Shown piece after piece: positions 9,199-17,435 of a DNA stretch of 44,021 nucleotides. Each line of letters opens with the position of its first letter. Position 1 is the first letter of the stretch. The notes under the pieces were generated by a model, which had not been told where the DNA came from, made no database searches, and was given only the letters and a program-made list of their open reading frames with translations. The stretch comes from Intrasporangiaceae bacterium. GTDB lineage: Bacteria > Actinomycetota > Actinomycetes > Actinomycetales > Dermatophilaceae. Both the position numbers and the translations under genes were made by a program. The DNA is taken from contig DUPF01000168.1 in assembly GCA_012838445.1 (NCBI GenBank), forward strand, positions 1 through 44,021, in the 5' to 3' direction.

Positions 9199-9573
9199 AT
9201 GAGATCGATCCTCGCAGTGGCGCTGACCGCCATCGTTGCGCTGTCGGGTTGTGGGACGTCCGACAACCCGGAAACGCCCGACACCACGGGCTCTCCAGAT
9301 CCCACGGAGGCCTCCGAGTGCCTGGAGAGTATGCGACTAGCGGCGGACGAGATCGACCCGAGCAAGGCAGTTCCGCTGATCACCGAAACGCTGGACGCCT
9401 GCAAGACAGCCGACGAGTGGTTGGCAGCGCTGGAGAAGTACCCTGCAGCGATGGGCCTTGGGCCGCAGGACAACGTCGGCGACGACTCGTTGGCCATCGC
9501 CTGCGCGCCCAACCAGGAGGCCGCAGTCTGCAAGGACTTCATGGCCAAGCTCCAGGAGCGTCAGACGTCGTAG
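9199..9573 (+). CDS. Small secreted lipoprotein, unknown function
   Basis: This 124-aa protein begins with a Met-Arg-Ser plus hydrophobic stretch and a lipobox Leu-Ser-Gly-Cys ending at Cys18, so it should be lipid-anchored outside the membrane. A Thr/Pro/Ser/Asp-rich linker follows. The mature part has four further cysteines (in ASECLES, DACKTAD, IACAPNQ and AVCKDF), probably as two disulphides. I do not recognise the domain. Cys-containing helical lipoproteins of this kind are common in actinobacteria and have no assigned role. ATG 9199 is fixed by the signal peptide, although the frame is open further upstream. It follows the catalase terminator and has its own leaderless-type promoter. 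Confidence 0.8.
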   Translation: MRSILAVALTAIVALSGCGTSDNPETPDTTGSPDPTEASECLESMRLAADEIDPSKAVPLITETLDACKTADEWLAALEKYPAAMGLGPQDNVGDDSLAIACAPNQEAAVCKDFMAKLQERQTS

Positions 9574-9633
9574 CACTCTCGCCGCACGGGCGGCAGATGC
9601 AGCGCTTCCCACCCTGTTGTAGGGGAAACCTCT

Positions 9634-9671
9634 GGGACACTGCAGCATGACCTTCATCGCTGCAGTGTCCC
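9634..9671 (+). promoter_or_regulatory. Perfect 13-bp inverted repeat enclosing the start codon of the esterase gene
   Basis: GGGACACTGCAGC at 9634-9646 pairs perfectly with GCTGCAGTGTCCC at 9659-9671. The ATG at 9647-9649 is the first triplet of the 12-nt loop. It could be a repressor operator or a hairpin in the mRNA that controls access to the start codon. Confidence 0.6.
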
Positions 9672-10711
9672 GAGGCGTTCTGGGGCTGCTCGGCTCACTG
9701 CCCGACCCGGTGCTGCGCCGGATCGCCGGAGCCCAGGAGCAGATCGACGGCCGCACCGTCTACCCCGAGGTCGGGGCGGCGCTGCGGCTGCTGAACGCAC
9801 TCCCCGGGCCGTCCTTCGAGGAACTCCCGATCGACGCCGGCCGGGCCCAGGTCGAGGAGGAGGCCGCGATCTTTGGGCGACGCACCCGCGTCGGCCGGGT
9901 CACCGACTTCCTCATCCCCACCGACCACGGGCCGATGCGCGCCCGCCGCTACGACCCCCGTCCCGACGGTCCCGGGTCGGCGGTGCTCCTCTACGCCCAC
10001 GGCGGCGGATTCACCATCGGCAGCCTGGAGACCGTCGACTCGGTGTGCCGCTTCCTGTGCCGGCACGCCGACATCACCGTCATTTCGGTCGACTACCGAC
10101 TCGCACCCGAGCACCCCTTCCCGGCCGCGACCGAGGACCTGCTCACCGCATACCGCTGGGCCGTCGGGCAGGCACCCACCTGGGGGATCGGGACCGACCG
10201 CATCCTCGTCGGCGGTGACAGTGCCGGCGGCAACCTCGCGGTCGTGACCGCCGTGCAGGTGCGGGACCGGCGCCGCGAGGGGGTCGAGGAGCTGCCGACT
10301 CCGCTGCTGCAGGTGGCGTTCTTCCCGTGGGTCGACTTCGTCGGGGCGCACCCGTCGCACATCAAGTTCGAGTTCGGGTACTTCCTGACCAAGGCCCAAC
10401 TCGACTGGTATGCCGATCAGTACCTGCCCGACCCGGACCTGCGGACCCATCCGTATGCCTCACCCCTGCTCGCGGAGGACCTCAGTGATCTCGGGCCGGC
10501 CTATGTCGGAATCGCCGGCTTCGACCCGCTGCGTGACGAGGGCCTGGCCCTGGCGGCCAAGATGGCCGCGGCCGGCAACCGCGTCGAGGTCGATGTCGAC
10601 GAACGGCACATCCATGCCTACGTCAACGCGACCGGGGTGGGGTCGCGCAGCAGCGCGGCCCTGATGCGCGCCGTCACCGCGATCCGGCGAGCTGTCGCGA
10701 CAGCCGGCTGA
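9647..10711 (+). CDS. Alpha/beta-hydrolase of the hormone-sensitive-lipase (HSL) family
   Basis: The 354-aa protein is an HSL-type esterase of acyl or acetyl esters. It has the HGGG oxyanion motif at 118-121, nucleophile Ser192 in GDSAG, acid Asp293 in GFDPLRDEG and base His323. The first 90 residues form a helical cap typical of this family. There is no signal peptide, so it is cytoplasmic. The natural substrate is not evident. The start lies inside a perfect inverted repeat (9634-9671), which suggests control at transcription or translation. The next gene, a GNAT, begins 21 bp downstream. Confidence 0.88.
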   Translation: MTFIAAVSRGVLGLLGSLPDPVLRRIAGAQEQIDGRTVYPEVGAALRLLNALPGPSFEELPIDAGRAQVEEEAAIFGRRTRVGRVTDFLIPTDHGPMRARRYDPRPDGPGSAVLLYAHGGGFTIGSLETVDSVCRFLCRHADITVISVDYRLAPEHPFPAATEDLLTAYRWAVGQAPTWGIGTDRILVGGDSAGGNLAVVTAVQVRDRRREGVEELPTPLLQVAFFPWVDFVGAHPSHIKFEFGYFLTKAQLDWYADQYLPDPDLRTHPYASPLLAEDLSDLGPAYVGIAGFDPLRDEGLALAAKMAAAGNRVEVDVDERHIHAYVNATGVGSRSSAALMRAVTAIRRAVATAG

Positions 10712-10713
10712 GT

Positions 10714-10730
10714 CCTCACCTATCGTGAGG
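10714..10730 (+). promoter_or_regulatory. Short hairpin directly before the GNAT start
   Basis: CCTCAC at 10714-10719 pairs with GTGAGG at 10725-10730 across a 5-nt loop, 2 nt before ATG 10733. The right arm holds the only Shine-Dalgarno-like GAGG. The same bases also form a leaderless layout (TATCGT at 10721-10726, then 6 nt, then ATG), so the function is ambiguous. Confidence 0.35.
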
Positions 10731-10732
10731 TG

Positions 10733-11251
10733 ATGGCTCGCCCGTTCACGATCGAGACCCCGACGGTGCAGGACGCGGTGGGGATCGCGACGGTGCACAC
10801 CCAGGGGTGGCGGGAGGCATACGGGCACCTGCTCCCGGAGTCCTTCTACGACGAGGCGACCCGACAGCGGCGGATCGCCGGCTGGACACGCACCCTGAGC
10901 AACCCGGACGACCCGCTCACCACCCTCATCGCTCGGGACCCCGGCGGTGCGGTCGTCGGTGTGGCCACGGTCGGGCCGGCCGAGGAGGACGAGCAGTTCC
11001 CGGCGGTCTGCACCGAGCAGCTCTACATGCTGTACATCCTCGCCGAGCACTACGGCACCGGCGTCGGCCAGCAGCTGCTCGACGTCATCCTGGGCGACCG
11101 GCCAGCCCAGTTGTGGGTGGCTCGCGACAACCCGCGGGCGTGCTCGTTCTACCGACGCAACGGGTTCGTCCCGGACGGGACGGTCAAGATCGACGCACGC
11201 CTGGACGACCTCGCCGAGATCCGGATGGTGCGACGGAGTGGGGAGGGGTGA
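10733..11251 (+). CDS. GNAT-family N-acetyltransferase
   Basis: This 172-aa single GNAT domain transfers an acetyl group from acetyl-CoA to an amine. The opening (TPTVQDAVGIATVHTQGWREAY) is typical of the family's first strand and helix. The acetyl-CoA site is the YILAEHYGTGVGQQLLD segment, where G-T-G-V-G-Q replaces the usual Q/R-x-x-G-x-G/A. NPRACSFYRRNGF is the C-terminal motif B. The acceptor is unknown; close relatives are often annotated as Rim-like or antibiotic-modifying enzymes, which cannot be supported here. TGATG couples it to the membrane protein downstream (TGA 11249-11251, ATG 11251). Confidence 0.85.
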   Translation: MARPFTIETPTVQDAVGIATVHTQGWREAYGHLLPESFYDEATRQRRIAGWTRTLSNPDDPLTTLIARDPGGAVVGVATVGPAEEDEQFPAVCTEQLYMLYILAEHYGTGVGQQLLDVILGDRPAQLWVARDNPRACSFYRRNGFVPDGTVKIDARLDDLAEIRMVRRSGEG

Positions 11252-12108
11252 TGGTGGAGCAGACTCCGGCGCTGGCCGCGATCAAGACCTACCGCTACCT
11301 GCGATTGGCGCTCGTCGGGCTGGTCGTCCTGCTCTTCAGCTCGCTGTTCATCGAATGGCAGGCGGTGGGCCGCACGTGTGTGCAGGCGACGATCTCGGCC
11401 TACTGGCACACGCCCGTGCGGGGCGTCTTCGTCGGAGTCCTGGTGACGATGGGGATCTGCCTCATCGCGCTCAAGGGCAGCACCAAGGGCGAGGACATCC
11501 TCCTCAATCTCGCCGGGATCCTCGCTCCCGGGGTGGCGTTCATCCCGACCCCGGACGCCGGGCCGTGCCGATCGGTGCCCGCTGCCGGAGCGGACTTCGG
11601 ACCCGCGATCGCGAACAACATGCAGGCGCTGTTCGTCCTCGGGGTGGCCGCGGTGCTCGTCGCGGCGGTCATCGCTGTGCGGGAGAGCGGCTCACTGCGC
11701 CGGTTGGACCGGTGGGACCTGCTCGGGCTGGCCGTCGGGTTCGGCGCGACCGCGGGGGGAGCGGTCTGGTTCTATGTGTCCCGCTCGACCTTCGTCGCAC
11801 AGGCCCACAACGCTGCTGCCATCCCGATGTTCCTGGCGATCGTGGCGGTCGTGTGGGTGAACGCCCGCCACGTCAAGGAGGCTGTGGACGAGCATCCCGG
11901 CCTGCGGCGGGTCCGCGGAAGGTATGTCCCCATCTATCGTGCAATCGCGGTCCTCATGCTCGCCACCCTCGCCCTGGCCGTCGTCGGCCACGTCCTGGAG
12001 TGGACCAACGCCCTGCTCGTCGTCGAGGTCCTCCTCATCACCCTCTTCGGGTTGTTCTGGATCATCCAGACCCGCGAGTTGTGGAACCAGGGGCTGCGCC
12101 CCGACTGA
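11251..12108 (+). CDS. Multi-pass membrane protein, unknown function
   Basis: This 285-aa integral membrane protein has about seven hydrophobic segments: residues ~15-32, ~52-70, ~80-95, ~122-142, ~155-175, ~185-205 and two near 230-280. Two cysteines in the non-cytoplasmic loops (in RTCVQ and GPCRS) could form a disulphide. I recognise no family motif. The start ATG overlaps the GNAT stop by one base, so co-translation is expected. It converges on the NTF2-like gene, with a GACCGG/CCGGTC hairpin between them. Confidence 0.7.
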   Translation: MVEQTPALAAIKTYRYLRLALVGLVVLLFSSLFIEWQAVGRTCVQATISAYWHTPVRGVFVGVLVTMGICLIALKGSTKGEDILLNLAGILAPGVAFIPTPDAGPCRSVPAAGADFGPAIANNMQALFVLGVAAVLVAAVIAVRESGSLRRLDRWDLLGLAVGFGATAGGAVWFYVSRSTFVAQAHNAAAIPMFLAIVAVVWVNARHVKEAVDEHPGLRRVRGRYVPIYRAIAVLMLATLALAVVGHVLEWTNALLVVEVLLITLFGLFWIIQTRELWNQGLRPD

Positions 12109-12116
12109 ACCGGAGC

Positions 12117-12137
12117 GACCGGTGTCGGCGCCCGGTC
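12117..12137. terminator. Hairpin between convergent genes
   Basis: GACCGG (12117-12122) and CCGGTC (12132-12137) form a 6-bp stem with a 9-nt loop, overlapping the stop of the minus-strand gene. It may serve as a bidirectional terminator; it is short and has no U-tract. Confidence 0.35.
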
Positions 12138-12660
12138 AGCGCAGTCGGGGCATGACCCGGCCCTCGGTGACCCGCAACGCGAGCGCGAGCGGGCGTGCGG
12201 CCCCCGACGCGAAGGCGGCCGCGCCACCCATGACGCCACGCTTCTTCAGCCGTGGTCCGATCCGGGAGAGGAGAGTGATCGCTGCCGGTGCCGGCCGGAT
12301 GAACAGCGTGATCCGCTCGATCCGGCCCGCGTCGTCGAGGCGCAGCCACTGGATCTCCTCGAGGTTCTCCCCGCCGATGGTGTTCGTGCCGTAGATGACC
12401 CAGTCCTGATCGGCGCAGGTCACCCCCGCGATCTCGATGTCGGAGAGCAGCTCGAAGGCCGATTCGAAGACGGCCATCACCTCGTCCGGTCCGTCGAAGG
12501 TGAAGGCGTCGGTGAGCGGGGAGATGAGGACCACCGAGGGGGAGAGCTGCTCCTTCATGACCGTCAGGTCCTGGTTGCGGTCGGCCGTCACCCAGGCTCG
12601 AACATGAGGGGGCAGCCGATCCAGGTCCAGCTTGGCGGCACTGCCGGGCACTGCGTTCAT
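12136..12660 (-). CDS. NTF2/SnoaL-like domain protein
   Basis: The 174-aa product looks like an NTF2-like cone-fold protein over residues ~15-125. It has a helical start (LPPHVRAWVTADRNQDL), then strands with DVV-type acidic residues and a final strand (EEIQWLRLDDAGRIERITLFIRP) typical of the SnoaL/NTF2 sheet. A basic Ala-rich C-terminal tail follows. Such proteins bind small hydrophobic ligands or act as isomerases; nothing here shows which. ATG 12660 is preceded by TATACA and 6 nt, again a leaderless promoter. It is separate from the 86-aa membrane gene upstream (60-bp gap). Confidence 0.65.
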   Translation of the reverse strand: MNAVPGSAAKLDLDRLPPHVRAWVTADRNQDLTVMKEQLSPSVVLISPLTDAFTFDGPDEVMAVFESAFELLSDIEIAGVTCADQDWVIYGTNTIGGENLEEIQWLRLDDAGRIERITLFIRPAPAAITLLSRIGPRLKKRGVMGGAAAFASGAARPLALALRVTEGRVMPRLR

Positions 12661-12719
12661 GGCTTCTGTATACCCTGGCGCGGCATCCGGCGCGAGGCGA
12701 ACGAGTGTTCCGGCGCCGC

Positions 12720-12980
12720 TCAGGTGCGTCGGTGGCGCACGAACCCGATGATGAGCATGACCACGATCCCGGCGACGAAGAGGATCGGTGCGGCCAAGTA
12801 CCAGAGGAAGAGTGCCATGTCGGCCGGGGCCAGGGTGCACCCGAAGCCGATGCCGGTGCAGCGTCCGTCCCGGTTGGTCCGCGGGAGGGTGAGATGGGCG
12901 ATCCCGGCGAGCACGGTCGGCAGGATCCAGAACACTGCGGCGACGATGAGATAGCTGCGGTTGCGCTGAAGCCACGTCAT
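12720..12980 (-). CDS. Small two-TM membrane protein
   Basis: This 86-aa protein has two hydrophobic helices (about residues 9-27 and 54-78) with a 25-residue loop containing two cysteines (GRCTG and FGCTL), and a basic C-terminal RHRR tail. Positive residues at both ends predict N-in/C-in topology with the Cys loop outside. I do not recognise it. ATG 12980 directly precedes the TWLQRNRSYL amphipathic start, with GGTGAGGA upstream. An upstream in-frame start would add 14 unlikely residues. Confidence 0.6.
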   Translation of the reverse strand: MTWLQRNRSYLIVAAVFWILPTVLAGIAHLTLPRTNRDGRCTGIGFGCTLAPADMALFLWYLAAPILFVAGIVVMLIIGFVRHRRT

Positions 12981-13235
12981 GACGCCATCCTCACCGGTTG
13001 TGTGGGTTCGAGGCATCCGCACGACTACTCACGGGCAGATCGGGCTGCCGGCACCGCACGAGCCAGGTCCCGTCCTGCCTCGCGACATCCGTGATGCCCA
13101 CGCAACCCCCGCGCAGCCGGGGCCATGCGATAGCGTCCACAGATCGGGCCGGACCCTGCCGCGGCCGCAGCAGGTCGACCGGACGCCGGAATGGCACTGT
13201 CCCCACCGACCGCAGCGAACCAGGAAGGCGTCACG

Positions 13236-14813
13236 ATGAAGCTCAAGGAGTACGGCGAGGTCGAGCGCGCCGCCGGTCTGAGCCGCGGCGAGGTCGCTCG
13301 GTTCGGAGCCGCGATCCTCTTCATCGCCGGCGTCATCATGTTCACCGGTTCGCAGTTCGGCTCGCTGGATCGGGCCTACCTCCTCATCGCTGCCGCTGTC
13401 ATCGGTGCCTACATGGCGATGAACATCGGCGCCAACGACGTCGCCAACAATGTCGGCCCGGCGGTCGGCTCGATGGCGATGACCCTGACGACCGCCATCG
13501 TCATCGCAGCGGTGTTCGAGGCTGCCGGTGCCCTGGTCGCCGGTGGGAACGTGGTCAACACGGTCAAGAGCGGCATCATCGATCCGAACGACATCGGCGA
13601 CCCCAGCGTCTTCGTCTGGGTGATGATGGGTGCGCTGCTGGCCGCAGCGATCTGGCTCAATGTCGCGACGTGGCTCGGCGCCCCGGTCTCGACGACCCAC
13701 GCGATCGTCGGCGGCGTCATGGGCGCCGGGGTGGCCTCGTCGGGGTGGGCCGCCGTCCAGTGGCCGGTGCTCGGTGCCATCGCGTCGAGCTGGATCATCT
13801 CGCCGATCGCGGGCGGGTTGATCGCCGCGGGGCTGCTCTACGTCCTGGAGCGGTGGGTGCTGTGGAAGGACGAGCCGATGACCGCCGCGGTGCGGTTCGT
13901 GCCCGCCCTGCTGGCGCTGATGGCGTGGACCTTCACGACGTATCTCGCGTTGAAGGGCGTGCAGAACGCGGTGAAGATCAGCACGCCGGTCGCGATGGGG
14001 GCCGGGCTGGTGGCCGGCGTCATCACCTACCTGATCACCCGACCCCGAATCCAACGCCGGGCCCCGCACCTGACCCAGGACCGGGACGGGGTCAATCACC
14101 TGTTCACCGTGCCGCTGATCTTCGCCGCAGCGCTGCTGTCCTTCGCGCACGGGGCCAACGACGTCGCGAACGCGGTGGGACCGCTGGCCGGCATTGTCGA
14201 GGTCCTCGTCGGTGACGGGGGAGCGACCCAACAACGGGTCGGGATCCCGTTGTGGGTGCTGCTCATCGGGGCGCTCGGGATCTCGATCGGGCTGGCCCTC
14301 TTCGGCCCGAAGCTGATCCGCACCGTCGGATCGGAGATCACCGAGTTGGACCGGTCCCGGGCCTTCTGCGTGGCCCTGGCCGCCGCGTTGACGGTCATCA
14401 TCGCCAGCCAACTCGGATTGCCGATCAGTTCCACGCACGTCGCCCTCGGCGGGATCTTCGGGGTCGGCTTCCTGCGGGAGTTCCTCGAGCAGCGGATGGG
14501 CCAGGTCATCGAGGACGTCGTGCACAGCCACCGCGGCGACTCGCACTTCGCCGAGGTGGAGCGGGTCATGTGGGAGTTCAAGAACGCCCCGCCGGAGGAG
14601 AAGCGGCGGATCCTGGAACGACTCGACGAGATGGGTCGCGACGCGGTCATCACCGCCGGCCAGCAGCGGCGCCTGAAGAAGGCCCTCAAACGTCAGTTGG
14701 TCAAGCGCACCCACGTCACGAAGATCATCTCCGCGTGGGTCATCACGGTGCCGGTCTCGGCAGTGATGGGAGGGATGTTCTTCTTCATGCTCCGGGGGAT
14801 GATGCTCCCGTGA
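13236..14813 (+). CDS. pit: Low-affinity inorganic phosphate transporter, PiT family
   Basis: This 525-aa permease takes up metal-phosphate by ion symport. Both halves of the duplicated PiT signature are present: NIGANDVANNVGPAVGS near residues 63-79 and AHGANDVANAVGPLAG near 303-318. About ten membrane helices surround them. A long charged C-terminal region (VIEDVVHSHRGDSHF onward) precedes a final helix. ATG 13236 follows AGGAAGG; a start 45 bp upstream lacks one. The second phosphate transporter begins 7 bp after its stop, so the two form an operon. No Pho-box-like direct repeat was found in the 255-bp upstream gap, which otherwise holds no gene. Confidence 0.92.
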   Translation: MKLKEYGEVERAAGLSRGEVARFGAAILFIAGVIMFTGSQFGSLDRAYLLIAAAVIGAYMAMNIGANDVANNVGPAVGSMAMTLTTAIVIAAVFEAAGALVAGGNVVNTVKSGIIDPNDIGDPSVFVWVMMGALLAAAIWLNVATWLGAPVSTTHAIVGGVMGAGVASSGWAAVQWPVLGAIASSWIISPIAGGLIAAGLLYVLERWVLWKDEPMTAAVRFVPALLALMAWTFTTYLALKGVQNAVKISTPVAMGAGLVAGVITYLITRPRIQRRAPHLTQDRDGVNHLFTVPLIFAAALLSFAHGANDVANAVGPLAGIVEVLVGDGGATQQRVGIPLWVLLIGALGISIGLALFGPKLIRTVGSEITELDRSRAFCVALAAALTVIIASQLGLPISSTHVALGGIFGVGFLREFLEQRMGQVIEDVVHSHRGDSHFAEVERVMWEFKNAPPEEKRRILERLDEMGRDAVITAGQQRRLKKALKRQLVKRTHVTKIISAWVITVPVSAVMGGMFFFMLRGMMLP

Positions 14814-14820
14814 GGATCCG

Positions 14821-16731
14821 ATGAAGCGCTACGTGCGCCGGATCCTGCTGCCGGCGGTGTTCGTGGCGATGGCGCTCGGTTTCTACACGAGCGCCAACTT
14901 CCAGGAGATCGCCGGTGGTGTCGCGATCTTCCTCTTCGGGATGCTCACCCTCGAGGAAGGGTTCAACCTCTTCGGCGGGGGAGTGCTGGAGCGGATGCTC
15001 TCCCGGGCCACCAAGTCGGTGTCCCGGTCGGTGCTCTTCGGCGCCACGGCCTCGACCCTGATGCAGTCCTCGACGCTGGTCTCGGTCATCAGCATCTCGT
15101 TCCTCTCCGCCGGGCTGATGACCCTCGCCGGCGGGATCGGGGTCATCGCCGGAGCCAACCTCGGGTCGTCGACGGGGGCGTGGCTCATCGCCGGACTCGG
15201 CCTGAAGATCAACATCGCCGCCTTCGCCCTGCCGATACTCGCCCTGGCGATCATCCTGGTGTTCCAGAAATCCAAACCGTTGCGGGGCGCCGGGTACGTC
15301 CTCGTCGGTGTCGGCTTCTTCTTCCTCGGCATCCACTACATGAAGGAGGGCTTCGACTCCTTCAGTGAACAGTTCGACCTGACCGAGTATGCGATGGGCG
15401 GCGTGGGCGGGCTGCTCCTGTACACCCTCATCGGGTTCATCGCGACGGCCATCCTGCAGTCGAGCCACGCGACGATGGTCCTCGTCATCACCGCGTTGGC
15501 GGCCGGCCAGCTCACCTACGAGAACGCCCTGGCGCTGTCGATCGGCGCCAACGTCGGCACCACCGTCACGGCCGTCCTGGGGTCGATGACGGCGAACTAT
15601 CAGGGGCGACGCCTGGCGCTGGCGCACGTCATCTTCAACGTCTCCGCCGCGACGGTCGCGTTGGTCTTCATCATCCCGTTGAAGATGGCCGTCACGTGGT
15701 TCAGCGATCTCGTGGGCATCGCGCCCGACGACTTCGCATTGCAACTGGCCGTGTTCCATACCCTTTTCAACATCATCGGCGTGCTGATCATCAGCCCACT
15801 GGTCGGTCCGCTCATCACCCTGCTGGAGCGGGTCGTCCCGGCCACCGAACCGGAGGTGAGCAAGCCGCGCTACCTGACCGTGGCCGTCGCGGCCTTCCCG
15901 GTGACGCTGCGAGCCGCCGTCGCCAAGGAGGTCGAACACCTGTTCGCCAACGCGACCGAGCTCATCGTCCACGGGCTGAACCTGCACCGGCACCAGTTGT
16001 ACGCCGCCGAGGACGTGGGGGAGTACGTCACCGGCGCCCGGGAGATCTTCGACCTGGACTTCGACCAGACCTACGAACAGCGGATCAAGGTGCTCTACGG
16101 GGCGATCCTCGAGTACGTCAACTACCGGCCCGAGGGGGACATCCCGGGGGAGATCCGCCAGCGGCTCTATGAGTTGCGCGAGGCCGCCGAGTACATGGTC
16201 CGCGCAGTCAAGGAGGTCAAGCGGATGCGCCGCAACACCTCCGCCTACACCCGGCGGGACCGCGGGGCGGTGACGGCGTTGTACAACGACCTGCGGATCG
16301 AGCTGGCGCGCATCCTCATCGAGTTGAACGACCTGGCCAACGCCGACCCGGAGGACCGCAGCGTCCTCTGGTTGGAGGAGGAGCGCGAACGGGTCCAGGT
16401 CGACAAGAAGCAGGCCCGGCGCCGGGTCGAGGCCCTGATGCGCGAGGGGCGGCTCAAGCCGAATGTCGCCAGTTCGTTCCTCAACGACGCGCACTACGCC
16501 TACCGGGCGATGAAGGAGATGCTCGAAGGGGCCCGTCTGCTCTATGCCGAGGCGGATCCGGGGATGTCCGAGGTCGAGCGGCTCCTCGCCATGGACGACG
16601 ACGACCTCAACCTGCTCGACGACGATGACGACATCGAGGACGGGATCGACCCGATCGCCTGGGTCAGCGGCTGGCGTGAGGCCGTCCCGCGCCGGCTGCG
16701 CACCCTGCGACAGGGGTTCCGACGACGCTGA
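14821..16731 (+). CDS. Na/Pi-cotransporter family protein with PhoU-like C-terminal domain
   Basis: This 636-aa protein of the NptA/YjbB type has two copies of the Gln-Ser-Ser transport motif (82-84 in MQSSTLV, 213-215 in LQSSHAT) in the repeated membrane half (residues ~10-345). A cytoplasmic helical PhoU-like region follows (~360-560). The last 80 residues include a striking acidic run (DDDDL...LDDDDDIEDG) before a basic RRR end. Family members move phosphate with Na+, often as exporters (YjbB) or importers (NptA). The direction cannot be told here. It lies 7 bp behind the PiT gene. The pairing of an uptake permease with a PhoU-fused transporter suggests balancing of cytoplasmic phosphate. 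Confidence 0.88.
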   Translation: MKRYVRRILLPAVFVAMALGFYTSANFQEIAGGVAIFLFGMLTLEEGFNLFGGGVLERMLSRATKSVSRSVLFGATASTLMQSSTLVSVISISFLSAGLMTLAGGIGVIAGANLGSSTGAWLIAGLGLKINIAAFALPILALAIILVFQKSKPLRGAGYVLVGVGFFFLGIHYMKEGFDSFSEQFDLTEYAMGGVGGLLLYTLIGFIATAILQSSHATMVLVITALAAGQLTYENALALSIGANVGTTVTAVLGSMTANYQGRRLALAHVIFNVSAATVALVFIIPLKMAVTWFSDLVGIAPDDFALQLAVFHTLFNIIGVLIISPLVGPLITLLERVVPATEPEVSKPRYLTVAVAAFPVTLRAAVAKEVEHLFANATELIVHGLNLHRHQLYAAEDVGEYVTGAREIFDLDFDQTYEQRIKVLYGAILEYVNYRPEGDIPGEIRQRLYELREAAEYMVRAVKEVKRMRRNTSAYTRRDRGAVTALYNDLRIELARILIELNDLANADPEDRSVLWLEEERERVQVDKKQARRRVEALMREGRLKPNVASSFLNDAHYAYRAMKEMLEGARLLYAEADPGMSEVERLLAMDDDDLNLLDDDDDIEDGIDPIAWVSGWREAVPRRLRTLRQGFRRR

Positions 16732-16742
16732 CGCACCCCGTC

Positions 16743-16797
16743 GACGGATGGTTCCGGGACCGCTTCCGACGCGAAACCGTGACCGAAACCATCCGTC
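16743..16797. terminator. Inverted repeat between convergent Na/Pi transporter and kinase genes
   Basis: GACGGATGGTT (16743-16753) pairs with AACCATCCGTC (16787-16797), an 11-bp perfect stem with a 33-nt interior that can pair further. It overlaps the stop of the minus-strand kinase gene. It is probably a bidirectional terminator; the loop is long for a classical one. Confidence 0.4.
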
Positions 16798-17392
16798 AAC
16801 GACAGGTGTCGGTGTCGCGGGCCGGGCTGGTCAGCGCCGAGATCTGGCGGCGCACCGCGTCCATACTCCCGGAGGTATCGATCCGGTGGTGTGGCACCGG
16901 GGGAGGTGTGGTCGGCTGCATCCGCTCCACGAAGGTCTCCCAGTCGGCGAGCTTGCCGGTGTCGAGGGGGGAGCCGCGTTCTTCGAGGCGCCGCCGCAAC
17001 AGATCCGGAGCGAGGCTGACCCACACCAGTTCCACCGGAGGGCCGCCGAGGTCGGCGATCCACGCATACCACCGATCCGGGTCGCGGATCTGGGTCGTGA
17101 AGGGCGCGACCAACATGACCGGGCAGCCGGAGGCGCGGATCTGGGCAGCGGCTCGGGTCATGCCGGTGTACTCGTGGATCTTGACGTGCTCGTCGTACCA
17201 CGGGCCTTCGCGCTCACCGCGGGACCGGCCGTGAGCGTCCTGGACCTCGGTGACGAACCCGGCGAACAGGACGTCCTTGTCAAGAAGTGCAGGGCGCGGA
17301 TCGAGGCCAGTCCGGAGCAGGTCGGCGACAGTGGTCTTGCCGGCGCCGGGGGCACCGGCGACGATCCAGACCGGCGCGGGCGAGGATCTCAT
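16796..17392 (-). CDS. P-loop kinase-like ATPase (AAA/zeta-toxin-like)
   Basis: The 198-aa protein has a Walker A motif GAPGAGKTT at 13-21 right after a hydrophobic strand. A DKD motif at about 38-40 and a basic lid region (LLRRRLEERGSPLD) suggest a small-molecule or nucleotide kinase of the zeta/chloramphenicol-phosphotransferase kind. The substrate is not evident. It sits beside the yefM-yoeB pair, but 81 bp away and with a putative dif site between them. There is no epsilon-like antitoxin, so a zeta-toxin role is not supported. The ATG has no Shine-Dalgarno sequence. Confidence 0.7.
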   Translation of the reverse strand: MRSSPAPVWIVAGAPGAGKTTVADLLRTGLDPRPALLDKDVLFAGFVTEVQDAHGRSRGEREGPWYDEHVKIHEYTGMTRAAAQIRASGCPVMLVAPFTTQIRDPDRWYAWIADLGGPPVELVWVSLAPDLLRRRLEERGSPLDTGKLADWETFVERMQPTTPPPVPHHRIDTSGSMDAVRRQISALTSPARDTDTCR

Positions 17393-17435
17393 GGCATCAG
17401 CATGCCGTGTCGAGGGGAGCGTGGCCTGATCAGGA

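Noticed and set aside
12981..13235. Possible tRNA-like GGGTTCGAGGC stretch before the PiT gene
   Set aside because: The bases cannot be folded into a cloverleaf with acceptor and anticodon stems; it looks like ordinary intergenic sequence.
16796..17392. Zeta toxin of an epsilon-zeta system
   Set aside because: Only a Walker A kinase pattern is visible, and no small epsilon-like antitoxin gene lies beside it.
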